64,000 nt of DNA from Prado023 sp963714995 (GCA_963714995.1 CAVQQP010000001.1:174553-238552); one strand, 5' to 3'; shown: positions 18,669-28,134, counted from the stretch's first letter. Made by a program: numbers and translations. The notes: a model not told the origin generated them from the sequence alone.

Positions 18669-20062
18669 CCACCACCGATCCCGCCCCAGTCCCCCTGTCC
18701 CGCGCGGCCGGCCACGGCCGACCCGCTGCGCCCGTGCGCATCGTGCACGTGGGCCTGGGCAACTTCTTCCGGGCCCACCAGGCCTGGTACACCGACCAGG
18801 CCCCCGACGCCGCCGACTGGGGCATCGCCGCCTTCACCGGCCGCTCGGCCGCCATGGCTGACGCGCTGAACCCGCAGGACGGCCTCTACACGCTGATCAC
18901 CCGGGCCGGCGACGGTGACACGTTCGACGTCATCTCCAGCGTCTCGGCGGTGCACGCCGCGGCCGACCACGAGGCGTGGACGCGCTACTGGTCCTCGCCC
19001 GAGCTGGCGGTGGTCACCCTGACCGTCACCGAGGCGGGGTACATGCGCGCCCCCGACGGGTCGCTGGACACCTCGCGTGCCGACGTCCAGGCCGACATCG
19101 CCGCGCTCAAGGCGGACCCGACGGCACCGGCCGCCACCGCCCCGGGACGGATCGTCTCGGGCTACCTGGCCCGCCGGGCCGCGGGTGCCGGGTCGATCGC
19201 GATCGTGCCGTGCGACAACCTGCCGGACAACGGGCCCGCCCTCAAGCGCGTGGTCGACGAGCTCATCGCCGCGGTCGACCCCTCGCTGGCCGACTGGGCG
19301 GTCGAGAACGTGGCCTTCGGCACGACGATGGTCGACCGGATCACCCCGGCCACCACCGACGAGCACCGCGAGGCCGTCCTGGCTGCGCTCGGCGTCGTGG
19401 ACGCGTCCCCGGTCCCCACTGAGCCGTTCAGCGAATGGGTCATCGCCGGCGAGTTCCCCAAGGGCCGGCCGGCCTGGGATGCCGCGGGTGCCTTCGTCGT
19501 CGACGACGTCGTGCCGTTCGAGCAGCGCAAGCTGTGGCTGCTCAACGGGTCGCACTCCCTGCTGGCCTACGCCGGGACGATCCTGGGTCACGAGACGGTC
19601 GCCGACGCGATCGCCGACCCGGTGGCCCGCGGCTGGGTGGAGCAGTGGTGGGACGAGGCCGCCAAGCACCTGACCCTGCCCGCGGAGGACGTGGCCGCCT
19701 ACCGCGCAGCGCTCCTCGACCGGTTCGAGAACCCGAACATCCGCCACGCCCTGGCGCAGATCGCCGCCGACGGGTCGCAGAAGATCCCGGTGCGGATCGT
19801 GCCGACCCTGCGCGCCGAGCGCGCCGCCGGTCGCGTCCCGCAGGGCGCCACGCGGGCGGTCGCTGCCTGGACCTGCCACCTGCGTGGGCTCGGCGCCCCA
19901 GTGAAGGACGCGCGCGCCGGCGAGGTCGCGCAGTTCGGCGAAGGCACCCTGGAGGAGTCCGTCGCCGCAGTCCTGGGCTTCCTCGGCGAGGACCTCGCGG
20001 CGGATCCGGAGGTCGTGGCCGCCGTGCTCGCCCACGCCAAGGACCTCACGGCGCGGGGCTGA
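18665..20062 (+). CDS. uxuB: Fructuronate reductase / mannonate oxidoreductase (polyol dehydrogenase family)
   Basis: Intact 465-residue NAD(H)-dependent long-chain dehydrogenase of the mannitol dehydrogenase family, predicted to reduce D-fructuronate to D-mannonate. The N-terminal nucleotide fold starts RIVHVGLGNFFRAHQAWY. IAIVPCDNLPDNG and KLWLLNGSHSLLAYAG, which holds the catalytic Lys and the Asn/His of this family, follow. The GTG at 18665 overlaps the uxaC stop (GTGA), so the two are translationally coupled. That pairing favours fructuronate over mannitol. Tagaturonate reductase activity remains an alternative. Confidence 0.88.
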   Translation: MTTTDPAPVPLSRAAGHGRPAAPVRIVHVGLGNFFRAHQAWYTDQAPDAADWGIAAFTGRSAAMADALNPQDGLYTLITRAGDGDTFDVISSVSAVHAAADHEAWTRYWSSPELAVVTLTVTEAGYMRAPDGSLDTSRADVQADIAALKADPTAPAATAPGRIVSGYLARRAAGAGSIAIVPCDNLPDNGPALKRVVDELIAAVDPSLADWAVENVAFGTTMVDRITPATTDEHREAVLAALGVVDASPVPTEPFSEWVIAGEFPKGRPAWDAAGAFVVDDVVPFEQRKLWLLNGSHSLLAYAGTILGHETVADAIADPVARGWVEQWWDEAAKHLTLPAEDVAAYRAALLDRFENPNIRHALAQIAADGSQKIPVRIVPTLRAERAAGRVPQGATRAVAAWTCHLRGLGAPVKDARAGEVAQFGEGTLEESVAAVLGFLGEDLAADPEVVAAVLAHAKDLTARG

Positions 20063-20065
20063 GCC

Positions 20066-21625
20066 ATGGGTCCCGGCAGCGTTGAGGTCGGGGGGCCCGG
20101 CGCTCCCCCCTCGGGCGAGGTCATCATCGGCCTGGACGTCGGGACCACGGCGACCAAGGCGGTCGCATTCGAGCTCGGCACGGACTGGCGCTACACCGCG
20201 CTGCGCGAGTACCCGCTGTCGGCTCCCCAACCGGGCTGGCAGGTGCAGGACCCACGGGCCATCAGCACGGCGGTGATCGAGGCATTGGCCGAGTGCGCGG
20301 CCGCGGTGGGTGACGCACCCGTCATCGCCGTGGCCGTCAGCACCGCGATGCACGCCCTGGTGGCACTCGACGAGCAGCGCGAGCCGCTGACCTCGCTGAT
20401 CACGTGGGCGGACTCCCGTTCCGCCGACGAGGCCCGGGGGCTGCGCGCCTCGGACCTGGCGACCGACCTGTACCGGACCTCGGGCACCCCGATCCATCCG
20501 ATGACGCCGCTGACCAAGATCATGTGGTACTCCCGGCGGGAGCCCGTGTTCGCCACACGGGTGCGCTGGTGGGCGGGGCTGAAGGACTTCGTGCTGGCCA
20601 CGCTGACCGACGAGGTCACCACCGAGCTGTCCTCGGCCTCCGGCACCGCGATGCTCGACATGGCCACGCGCGACTGGAACCCGCTGGCTGTCGAGCTGGC
20701 GGGGATCCGCCCCGACCAGCTGCCCCCGATCCTGCCCACCACGGCGACGCTCGGCCTGAGCGCGACCGTCGCGGCTGAGGTCGGCCTGCCGGCCGGGCTG
20801 CCGGTGGTCGTCGGCGCGGGTGACGGGCCGCTGGGTAACGTCGGGACCGGTGCCATGACGCCCGGCGTGGCCGGCCTGTCGCTGGGGACCAGCGGCGCGG
20901 TCCGGATGGTCGTGCCGCAACCGACGCTGGACCCGGCGGGGCGGCTGTTCTGCTATGCCCTGACCGACACGCAGTGGATCGTGGGCGGCGCGGTCAGCAA
21001 CGGCGGGGTGGTCGTCCGGTGGGCCGGCGAGGTGTTCGGCCGCGGGCTTGCCACCTCGGACGGCAAGCCGCACGATCCTGAGCTGCTGGCCCGCGCCGAG
21101 GCCGTCCCACCGGGCAGCGAGGGGCTGCTCATGCTGCCCTACCTGCTGGCCGAGCGGGCGCCGCTCTGGGACCCCGACCTGGCCGGTGCCTACCTCGGGA
21201 TCCGCCACGGCCATACCACTGGGCACTTCGTCCGGGCCACCGTCGAGGGGGTCGCCCTGCAGCTGTCGACCATCGTCGAGGCACTCGACCGGATCGCGCC
21301 AGTGACCTCCGTCCGGGCCACCGGCGGGGCCCTGCGCTCGATGCTCTGGCGGCGCGTGCTGGCCGGGGCGATCGGCCGGCCGCTCACCGTCACCACGGGA
21401 GCCGAGGGCTCCGCACTCGGCGTGGCCGCCCTCGGCCTGGTCGCGCTCGGGCGCAGCGCTGACCTCGGCGCGGCGCTCGAGGCACTGAGCCCCCCGCCGG
21501 ACGCCCGGCCGATCGAGATCCCGGAGGTGGCCAGCCCGGCCGAGATCGCCCTCTACAAGGGGCTGCGCGCCTCAGTGCCCGGCCTGCTGGCCGCCTACGA
21601 CGAGGTGGCCCGACTGTTCACCTGA
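20066..21625 (+). CDS. gntK: Gluconokinase, FGGY family
   Basis: 519-residue kinase making 6-phosphogluconate from D-gluconate. It matches the Bacillus GntK type of FGGY kinase throughout: IIGLDVGTTATKAVAFEL (ATP-binding start), STAMHALVALDEQREPLTS then ITWADSRS, SGTPIHPMTPLTKIMW, LSLGTSGAVRMVV, GRLFCYALTDTQWIVGGAVS and LMLPYLLAERAPLWDP. These segments, especially AMHALVALDE and GTPIHPM, separate it from xylulokinases. It begins three bases after uxuB in the same operon. A gluconate kinase makes little sense directly after a mannonate-forming enzyme unless mannonate is turned into gluconate, which is the key context for the LarA homologue. Confidence 0.88.
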   Translation: MGPGSVEVGGPGAPPSGEVIIGLDVGTTATKAVAFELGTDWRYTALREYPLSAPQPGWQVQDPRAISTAVIEALAECAAAVGDAPVIAVAVSTAMHALVALDEQREPLTSLITWADSRSADEARGLRASDLATDLYRTSGTPIHPMTPLTKIMWYSRREPVFATRVRWWAGLKDFVLATLTDEVTTELSSASGTAMLDMATRDWNPLAVELAGIRPDQLPPILPTTATLGLSATVAAEVGLPAGLPVVVGAGDGPLGNVGTGAMTPGVAGLSLGTSGAVRMVVPQPTLDPAGRLFCYALTDTQWIVGGAVSNGGVVVRWAGEVFGRGLATSDGKPHDPELLARAEAVPPGSEGLLMLPYLLAERAPLWDPDLAGAYLGIRHGHTTGHFVRATVEGVALQLSTIVEALDRIAPVTSVRATGGALRSMLWRRVLAGAIGRPLTVTTGAEGSALGVAALGLVALGRSADLGAALEALSPPPDARPIEIPEVASPAEIALYKGLRASVPGLLAAYDEVARLFT

Positions 21626-21711
21626 CCCACCGACCAGACCTCTCGACCGGGCGCCCCGCGGCATCCGGACCCACCCGTCAACCGAACCTCCCAGAAGGGG
21701 AAGACCACATC

Positions 21712-22788
21712 ATGGAACTGCGACAGGACGCCGCCTGGGCGATGATCACGCCCACCAGCATGGGCGTGCGGATCACCCCCGACAACGGCCAGCCCGTGCA
21801 CTGCAGCCGACGCTTCACCATGCAGGCCACGTCGGCGCGAGACCAACGTCGCCAGCATCGCCTCCTACCTCGGCCTGCCGGTGAAGGTGCTGACGGCCTT
21901 CGTCAAGGGCAGCCCGATCGCCCAGATCATCAAGAGCGACCTCGCCGGCCGGCACATGGCCTACGAGGGACCCGAGGTCCCCCAGGGTGGCGCGTGGGGC
22001 TACCGGCACCAGTTCAACATCGCCGACAGCGGCTGCCGGCAACCGCGGCCCGCGCGTCCACAACGACCGGGCCGGCGAGGTCGGGCGCACGCTGAGCGTC
22101 GCGGACTTCGACCTCGACCGGATCTTCGGCACGCGAAGGCGCCCAGGTCCTGCACCTGTCGGGTGTCATCGCCGCCCTGTCGCCCGAGGCCAGCACGTTC
22201 TGCCTCGAGCTGGCCCGTGCTGCCACGCAGCACGGCACCCGCATCTCGTTCGACATCAACCATCGGGCGTCGTTCTGGGAGGGCCGTGAGGCCGAGCTCA
22301 GCGCGATCTTCAGCGAGATCGCGAGCGTCTCGGACATCCTGATCGGCAACGAGGAGGACTTCCAGCTCGCCCTGGGCATCGCCGGCCCGGAGGCCGGCGG
22401 CGAGGGCCTGTCGGGGAAGATCGACGGCTTCAAGGAGATGATCGGCCGGGTCCAGGCGGCCTACCCGAACGCATCCTGGTTCGCCAACACGCTGCGCGAG
22501 GTGGTCAGCGCCAACCAGCACCTGTGGGGCGGCCTGATCTACGCCGACGGCGAGTTCCACGTGGCCGAGCCCCGGGACATCGGCGTGGTCGACCGGATCG
22601 GCGGCGGCGACGGCTTCGTCGGCGGGATGCTCTACGGCATCCTGCGCGGCTGGGAGCCCGAGCGGTGCCTGCAGTTCGGCTGGGCCAGCGGCGCCCTGGC
22701 CGCGACGTTCCTCACCGACTACGCGGTCCCCGCCGACGAGGACCAGGTCTGGAGCATCTGGGCCGGCAACGCCCGCGTGCGCCGCTGA
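21712..22788 (+). CDS. PfkB-family sugar kinase, KDG-kinase-like
   Basis: Ribokinase-fold kinase. It opens AMITPTSMGVRITPDNGQ, continues ETNVASIASYLGLPVKVLT, HNDRAGEVGRTL, VLHLSGVIAALSPE, ISFDINHRASFWEG and ILIGNEEDFQLALGI, and ends with the catalytic segment DRIGGGDGFVGGMLYG (normally GAGD; the Asp is kept). The HNDRAGE, FDINHRA and NTLREVVSANQ parts recall 2-keto-3-deoxygluconate kinases. Three inserted bases near 21838, 22033 and 22132 break the frame; the corrected length is about 357 residues. A KDG kinase would point to a classical branch needing a mannonate dehydratase that is not in this window. Another phosphate acceptor is also possible. Confidence 0.75.
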
Positions 22789-22938
22789 ATCTCCGAGTCC
22801 AGATCATGTCCGCCTCAGCGGGTGCGCGGCTGTCGTGCCAGCACTCTGACGCCGCCACACAGCCCGCACTCGCTTGGCCCAGGCTTGGCCTTCGGCCACG
22901 AATTGACTCCACACACGGCCGCTCTGCCGGCCAGCCGG

Positions 22939-24383
22939 TCACAGTCGCCAGCGGGTTCGGGGGGTGCGGGTGATGGTCCAGGGTGCGTTGTGGTTGGCGG
23001 GCCAGGGGGTTCCGGGTGGGGCTCCGGGTTCGGGTCGGGGCACCTGATCGTCGCCGGTGGTGGGGACGATGGTCCACATGCCGAGGTCGACCTGGCGGTG
23101 ATGCGCCCAGCACAGCAGGGCCAGGTTCGGCAGGTCAGTGTTCCCGTTGTCAGCCCAGTCCTGCACGTGGTGGGTCTGGCAGGCCTCGGCGGGGATCGCG
23201 CACCCGGGGATGATGCACCCGCGGTCCCGGGCGGCCAGCACCCGGCGCTGCGCCGGGGTCGCGGTGCGGGCGGTCCGCCCGACGGCCAGCGGGATCCGAG
23301 TCCCCAACAGGGTGGCGGCCAAGGCCGCGATCCGCGCAGAGGCCGATACCGGCTCATCGCTCCCTGCCGGGTCTGACGATGCCAGGCCCGACGATCCGGC
23401 CGCGGCCAGCAGGTCAGCCCCATCATCCGGGCAGTTCTCCGAATCAACGACGATCGGGGTGACCAGCGCGTCGCAGGCGGTGAACCGGGCCTCAGCCTGG
23501 GTCAGGGTGTGCCCGCGGGAGGTGGTCCACACCTGGTCCCCGAGGATGGTGGTGTCGAGGGTGACCGACACGCTCACTGGTAGCCCGCCGCGGGTGGGGA
23601 TCGACCCGGTGGCGTGGGCGGCGTTGACCAGCGCGACGAGTCCGTCAGCACGGCGGGCGGACGCGGGCACGTGATCGGCCTCGCAGCGCAACCGTTCGGC
23701 GAACGCCTCGACGGCGGCGATCACCGCCTCACCTTCGAGGCGGGGCAGCACCCCGGACAGGATGACCGCATCGGAGGTCACCGCGAACGACACCGACCGG
23801 GACTCATAGGCCCCGGCCTCGTCCGGGTGCGGGTCTGGGGGTGGGTGCAGCAGGCGGATCACCCGGGCCACGAACGTGGCCACCGCCTGCGGGGACAGCT
23901 GCCCCCACAACACGGCCAACTCCTCGATCACCGCGGCCAGCTCGTCGGGTTCCAGCGGGCCGGAGGTGCGGGCGATCGCGTCGACGTGATCGGAGGTGAT
24001 GATCCCCGCCGCCCAGGCGGCGGCCACCGATGGGTGCTCGGCGGCCAGCGCCCCGGCCCGGGCCAACCGCCGGGCGTGCGGACCGGCCCACCCGCGGGCA
24101 CCCAGCACCGCCCCCGGACCCAGCAACGGCAGCGACCCCGGCGGTGCTGGCGGCGTGCATCCGGCGGGCCAGCTCGTACTCCACCACCGCGAACGCCCCG
24201 GCCAACACGTCCACGTCCGCGGTCGGCCGGTCCCCGGCCAACAGGCCCATACCCGGCAGGTCCCGACACCGCCACCCCGGTGGCCCGCGCCCACAGGTCG
24301 ACCACCTCCGCAGAGGCCGACCCCAGCGCGCCCATCGCGCGCGGATCGACCACCGTGTGCTGGTCCACTGTCGTGCTGCCCAC
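22939..24383 (-). CDS. DUF222 / HNH endonuclease-domain protein (13E12-like)
   Basis: Actinobacterial family with an N-terminal helical DUF222 region and a C-terminal HNH nuclease motif. The C-terminus shows RDRGCIIPGCAIPAEACQTH then HHVQDWADNGNTDLPNLALL and CWAHHRQVD, which hold the Cys pairs and His residues of an HNH zinc fold. Frame changes near 24250 and 24150 interrupt the N-terminus; I start at ATG 24383 (MGSTTVDQHTVV). Such genes occur in many copies per actinomycete genome and are often linked to mobile or repetitive DNA. The biological role is unknown. Confidence 0.85.
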
Positions 24384-24771
24384 CCCGAACCCCCCATCGC
24401 TCGAACACCTGTACGAACACTATCAAGGGGGGCCGACAACGCCGAGGTAACGAACCAACCTGTGGACGACAGCACCGACCCGCCGTCAGGGCATACACGG
24501 CGTCACCTCGACACCACGGAGCCCGTTCGACGCCACCCACGCCCACTGGTTCAGCGACGTGCTCGGATTGCTGCCCGCTTTGCCGAATCAGGGCTGGGCG
24601 GGCTTCACCGTTCGGTTCGGTCCCCGCGACCTGTCGAGGTCGTCGGCCCCGACATGACCAGCGAGGTCCGCCCGGTGCGGGTCGTCGCACCGACCCGACG
24701 TGGCGCAGGACCTCCGCCTCCGCCCGGTCTGCTCGCCACCCCGCGCAGGACGGCGACCTCGAGGCGCCGAC
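24384..24771. other. Intergenic, no gene seen
   Basis: 388 bases between the DUF222 gene (starting leftwards) and the end of the small membrane-protein gene. I see no conserved reading frame, RNA gene or clear repeat here. Promoter elements for the DUF222 gene are presumably near 24400-24430. Confidence 0.5.
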
Positions 24772-25053
24772 TCAGCGTCCGTCGTAGCCTGAGCCCCGCT
24801 CACCACGCATCCTGCCGTAGACGTTGAACTCGGCGACCTTGGCCTCCTCCGTCGCCCTGTCCATCACCAGTGACCTCTCGTGGTCCCCCAGGAGGATCAC
24901 GTAGGCAACCAGGGCCCCGCTGATGATCCCGCCGAGGATCAGCAGCGTGGCCCAACCGGGGAGGACGCCCAACAATCGGAAGGCGAGGCCCACGAGCAGC
25001 ATGGCCAGGGGAATGCCGAGTCGCGCCCACCGGCGCAGGGACGGCGCGGTCAT
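24772..25053 (-). CDS. Small two-helix membrane protein under an iron-box-like site
   Basis: 93-residue protein of unknown function. Two hydrophobic segments, LGIPLAMLLVGLAFRLLGVL and TLLILGGIISGALVAYVILL, are followed by a charged tail DHERSLVMDRATEEAKVAEF. The ATG at 25053 has GGAGG upstream. The sequence at 25071-25090 resembles an IdeR/DtxR box, so iron-dependent repression is likely. I do not recognise a named family. Confidence 0.65.
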   Translation of the reverse strand: MTAPSLRRWARLGIPLAMLLVGLAFRLLGVLPGWATLLILGGIISGALVAYVILLGDHERSLVMDRATEEAKVAEFNVYGRMRGERGSGYDGR

Positions 25054-25070
25054 CGCGATCTCCCTCCTCG

Positions 25071-25090
25071 TGAGGTGAGGCTTACCTGAA
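25071..25090. promoter_or_regulatory. IdeR/DtxR-type iron box
   Basis: TGAGGTGAGGCTTACCTGAA matches the actinobacterial iron box TTAGGTTAGGCTAACCTAA at 14-15 positions and keeps its symmetry (AGGTnAG-CTnACCT). It lies 18 bases upstream of the small membrane-protein start, where a repressor would block transcription. Confidence 0.6.
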
Positions 25091-25234
25091 AGAAGGTACT
25101 CAGGGAGCACACGCGCGGTCAATGGGCGGGCCCGGTCTCCCCTGCCACCTCCCAGGACCATCCGCCCCCCGGCAAGCGCGACGTGCGCAGGTCCCCGGGA
25201 CGAACCCAGGGCCCTGCGCACGTCTCCGGTCAGG

Positions 25235-26960
25235 TCAGAGGCGAGCCTGCCACTTGTCGGCCCACACCAGGTCGTTGGGCGTGCCGTTGAACTCCGAGAG
25301 TCCCATGAGCTTGTCGACGGTCTGCCGAATCGTCTCGGGGTTGTTGTGGTAGGCGTTGACCAGGCACTTGACCATGGTCGCGTCGTGCAGGTGGGTCGTG
25401 AAGTTCAGCGACACCATGAACGTGGGGACCTCCCACACGTACCACGGGCACTCGTTGCTCATCGCGAGTCTTCCAGCGGATCCGGTAGTTGTTCTCGGCG
25501 CCGTACCCCACGACGTCGGCGACGATCAGCGCGGCATCGACCTCGTCGCGGTACTTCAGCGTCGGGCCCTTGACCCGGGTGTTGCCGTCGTTGACCGTGA
25601 CCTCGAACCCGCGGCCCTCCAGCTCGGCGACGAAGCCGTCCAGCGTGCCCGAGCCGGCCTCGTAGATCCCGCCGACCTCGCCGGACAGGTAGTACAGCCG
25701 GATGCGCCGGTGCTTCACGGGGTCCAGGGGCAGCTGGTCGAGGGTGTTCTTGACCAGGGTGATGCCCTTGTCGGCGGCGTCGGCGCGCATCTGCAGGTGC
25801 TCCTCGCACCCGACGACCGTCCAGTTCCTCGGGCGCCTTCTGCAGCGTGCCGTCAGCGGCCTTCACGTGCAGGTTGAGCTTGGCCTTCAGGCCCAGGACC
25901 CGGCGGACGGCGTCGTCCATCCGCTCGGCGGTGATGACGCCCTCGCGCAGGCCCTTGAGCATGAACCCGAAGTCCTCGTCGATGTCGTTGAAGAACAGGA
26001 ACATGTCGCAGCCGGCGGCGATCGCGCCCGGCACGTAGTCCTCGCGGCGCATGGCCGAGCTCATGCCGAGCATGTGGCTGGCATCGGTGATCACGACGCC
26101 GTTGAAGCCCAGCTGGGTCTTGAGCAGGCCCTGCAGGAGCTCGGGGGCCAGGGTGGCGGGCAGGATGTCGGCGTCGGCCAGGGTCGGGTCGAGCTTCTTC
26201 TGGTACTCGGGCAGCGCGATGTGCCCGGCCATGATCATCTCGACGCCGCTGTCGATGTGGGCGCGGTAGACCCGGCCGAACGAGTCGTCCCACTGCTCCG
26301 GGGTGAGCTCGTTGACCCCGAGGACCAGGTGCTGGTCGCGCTCCTCGGTGCCGTCGCCGGGGAAGTGCTTGATGCAGGTGACGATCTCGCGCTCGGCGTT
26401 CAGGCCCTCGATGTAGGCGCTCGTGTGCCGGATGACCGTGTCGGCGTCGGTGCCGTAGGCACGCGTGTTCACGATCGTGTTGCGCCAGTTGAACAGGATG
26501 TCGACGCACGGGTCGAAGTTGACGTTGACGCCCAGCGCGGTCGCCTCGCGTGCGGACACCAGCCCGGCGTTGTACGCCACGGCCGGGTCACCGGTGGCCT
26601 CGCACTGGGCCCCGAGGCGATGTAGGTGCCGTCGGAGCAGGCTCCGTTGCCGCCGGCGTCGCAGTTGGCGGCGATCAGCAGCGGGATCCGCGAATCGGCC
26701 TGCAGCTGGTTGAGCAGAGCCTGCACGTCCGCCGACTTGCCGCCGTGATAGCGGGCACCACCGATGTGGTACTTGGCCAGGATCTCGGCGTTGCTCAGCG
26801 CGTTTCCGCTGAACACGTCGGCCCCGAAGTGGAACAGGTTGACGAAGAGCTGGCCGATCTTCTCCTCGTCGGTCATGCCGGCCAGGGTCTGCTCGACCCA
26901 GTCGATCTGCGACGTGTCGAGGCCGTACGGCGTCGCGGAGAGGTCTACGAGTTCTGGCAT
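25235..26960 (-). CDS. GH3 glycosidase, NagZ-like two-domain type
   Basis: Glycoside hydrolase family 3, closest in motif layout to beta-N-acetylhexosaminidases. The N-terminal barrel shows KIGQLFVNLFHFG, LLIAANCDAGGNG, VNVNFDPCVDI, CIKHFPGDGTEERDQHLVL (the loop holding the NagZ-type Asp-His pair) and VVITDASHMLGMSS with the probable nucleophile Asp. A second alpha/beta domain follows (NTLDQLPLDPVKHRRIRLYY). Frame breaks near 26617 (one G missing), 25825 and 25465; the corrected protein has about 575 residues. No signal peptide. Starts at ATG 26960 with AAGG upstream, 62 bases after the HAD gene on the same strand. The true glycan is uncertain; beta-glucuronides cannot be excluded. Confidence 0.8.
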
Positions 26961-27022
26961 CTGAGGTGCCACCCTTCTGTGGTCTGTGCGGTTGTGTGGC
27001 AGTCGTCGAACGGGGTCAGCAG

Positions 27023-27982
27023 CTACTTCGAGACCACGGGCTGCACGAACGTGCGGCTGCCCGAGAGGGTCTCCCACGGCACCTCCGCGGGCAGGTAGGA
27101 CTCGAACTCCTCGATGATCGCCTGCTGGTAGGCGCCGGCGAACGTGCCGTCGAGGAACTTCGGAAGGGCCTCATCGGTGAAGCGGAGCCAGGACTCCTTC
27201 TCCTTGCCGGGATTGATCGGGTAGTACAGGACGCCCTCCTTGGCGGCGGCGTCGCGATCGCCGGGGGCGTCGCCGATGAGCATGATGTGCTGGTCGTCGG
27301 GGTACTTGCCCTTGGCGGCGTACTGCACGTGCTGGGCCTTCGAGCCCATCTCCTGGCCGGCGATGACCTTGACGTACTGGGCCAGGCCGTGCTCGTTCCA
27401 CTCACGGACCAGCGCCTCGACCGGCGTCGCGGAGACGGTCATGCAGTCCACGTCGGGCTGCATCGCCTCGAACGCCTCGCGCACGCCGACGAACGGCCCG
27501 CAGTTGTGGACCATGTCGGCGATGGCGGCGTTGACGCCGTTGCCCCACCGGATCGCCCGCTCGATCTCCTCGGACGGGTGCTCCGCGGCGAAGGCGGCGA
27601 TCCCCAGGTCGGACAGCGGGTACGGGGAGTCCAGGAACGCCTGCAGCTCGGTGCCCGCCGGGACCTCGAAGCCGCGCTCGGCGACCTCCACGCGGTCGCG
27701 CAGCAGGTCCAGCACCTGCTTGAGGGCGATCCAGCGGTTGAGCCCCCGGGTCGTGGAGTGCAGGTTGACGAAGATGGCCGTCTCGCGGGCCAGGGTGGAG
27801 ATCGGCTGCAGGTCCCAGTACTTGATGTAGGAGGGGGTGAAGCACTCCAGGTGCTTGATGTCCATGGCGTCGAACGCGCAGCCGTCGGAGTCCACGCCGA
27901 CGAAGAAGTCGTGACCCGGGACGAAGTCGACCAGGACCTGCGCAGCCGGGGGGAACTGGGCATCGGACGAGGGTGTGCTCAC
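27023..27982 (-). CDS. HAD-superfamily hydrolase
   Basis: Intact 319-residue protein. Near the N-terminus FFVGVDSDGCAFD carries the DxDG catalytic motif of HAD phosphatases. A long helical cap follows, and HIMLIGDAPGDRDAAAKEG near the C-terminus is the acidic metal-binding motif. The GTG at 27982 has AGGAG six bases upstream. It leads a two-gene operon with the NagZ-like GH3, and a LacI-like palindrome lies at 28060-28073 upstream, so it probably dephosphorylates a sugar phosphate in glycoside use. The substrate is not readable. Confidence 0.8.
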   Translation of the reverse strand: MSTPSSDAQFPPAAQVLVDFVPGHDFFVGVDSDGCAFDAMDIKHLECFTPSYIKYWDLQPISTLARETAIFVNLHSTTRGLNRWIALKQVLDLLRDRVEVAERGFEVPAGTELQAFLDSPYPLSDLGIAAFAAEHPSEEIERAIRWGNGVNAAIADMVHNCGPFVGVREAFEAMQPDVDCMTVSATPVEALVREWNEHGLAQYVKVIAGQEMGSKAQHVQYAAKGKYPDDQHIMLIGDAPGDRDAAAKEGVLYYPINPGKEKESWLRFTDEALPKFLDGTFAGAYQQAIIEEFESYLPAEVPWETLSGSRTFVQPVVSK

Positions 27983-28059
27983 GACGACTCCTTGGGGCGA
28001 CGGACTCTACGAGCCGGGGCTACCGGCTGGTACGAGTCAACGGCGTTGCGCCCCTCGGG

Positions 28060-28073
28060 GGCAACGAGTTGCC
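28060..28073. promoter_or_regulatory. Palindrome related to the LacI-type operator
   Basis: GGCAACGAGTTGCC keeps both 5-base arms of the GGCAAnCGnTTGCC sites beside lacI, but the centre is not CG. It is about 80 bases upstream of the HAD-GH3 operon start, and a further CGGTTGCC half-site follows at 28076-28083. It may place this operon in the same regulon. Confidence 0.5.
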
Positions 28074-28134
28074 TTCGGTTGCCAGCCACGGCGAGCTCGC
28101 CCGCTGGCAGCGGGCTGCCGCCAGGTCGTCCCCG

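Noticed and set aside
16862..20062. A single 1066-codon frame running from inside the LarA homologue through uxaC into uxuB
   Set aside because: Only the uxuB part has a recognisable product. The upstream part is an antisense or wrong-frame read-through made possible by indels and lack of stops in GC-rich DNA.
18665..20062. Mannitol dehydrogenase
   Set aside because: Translational coupling to uxaC and a following gluconokinase fit fructuronate reduction better; no mannitol transport or fructokinase context.
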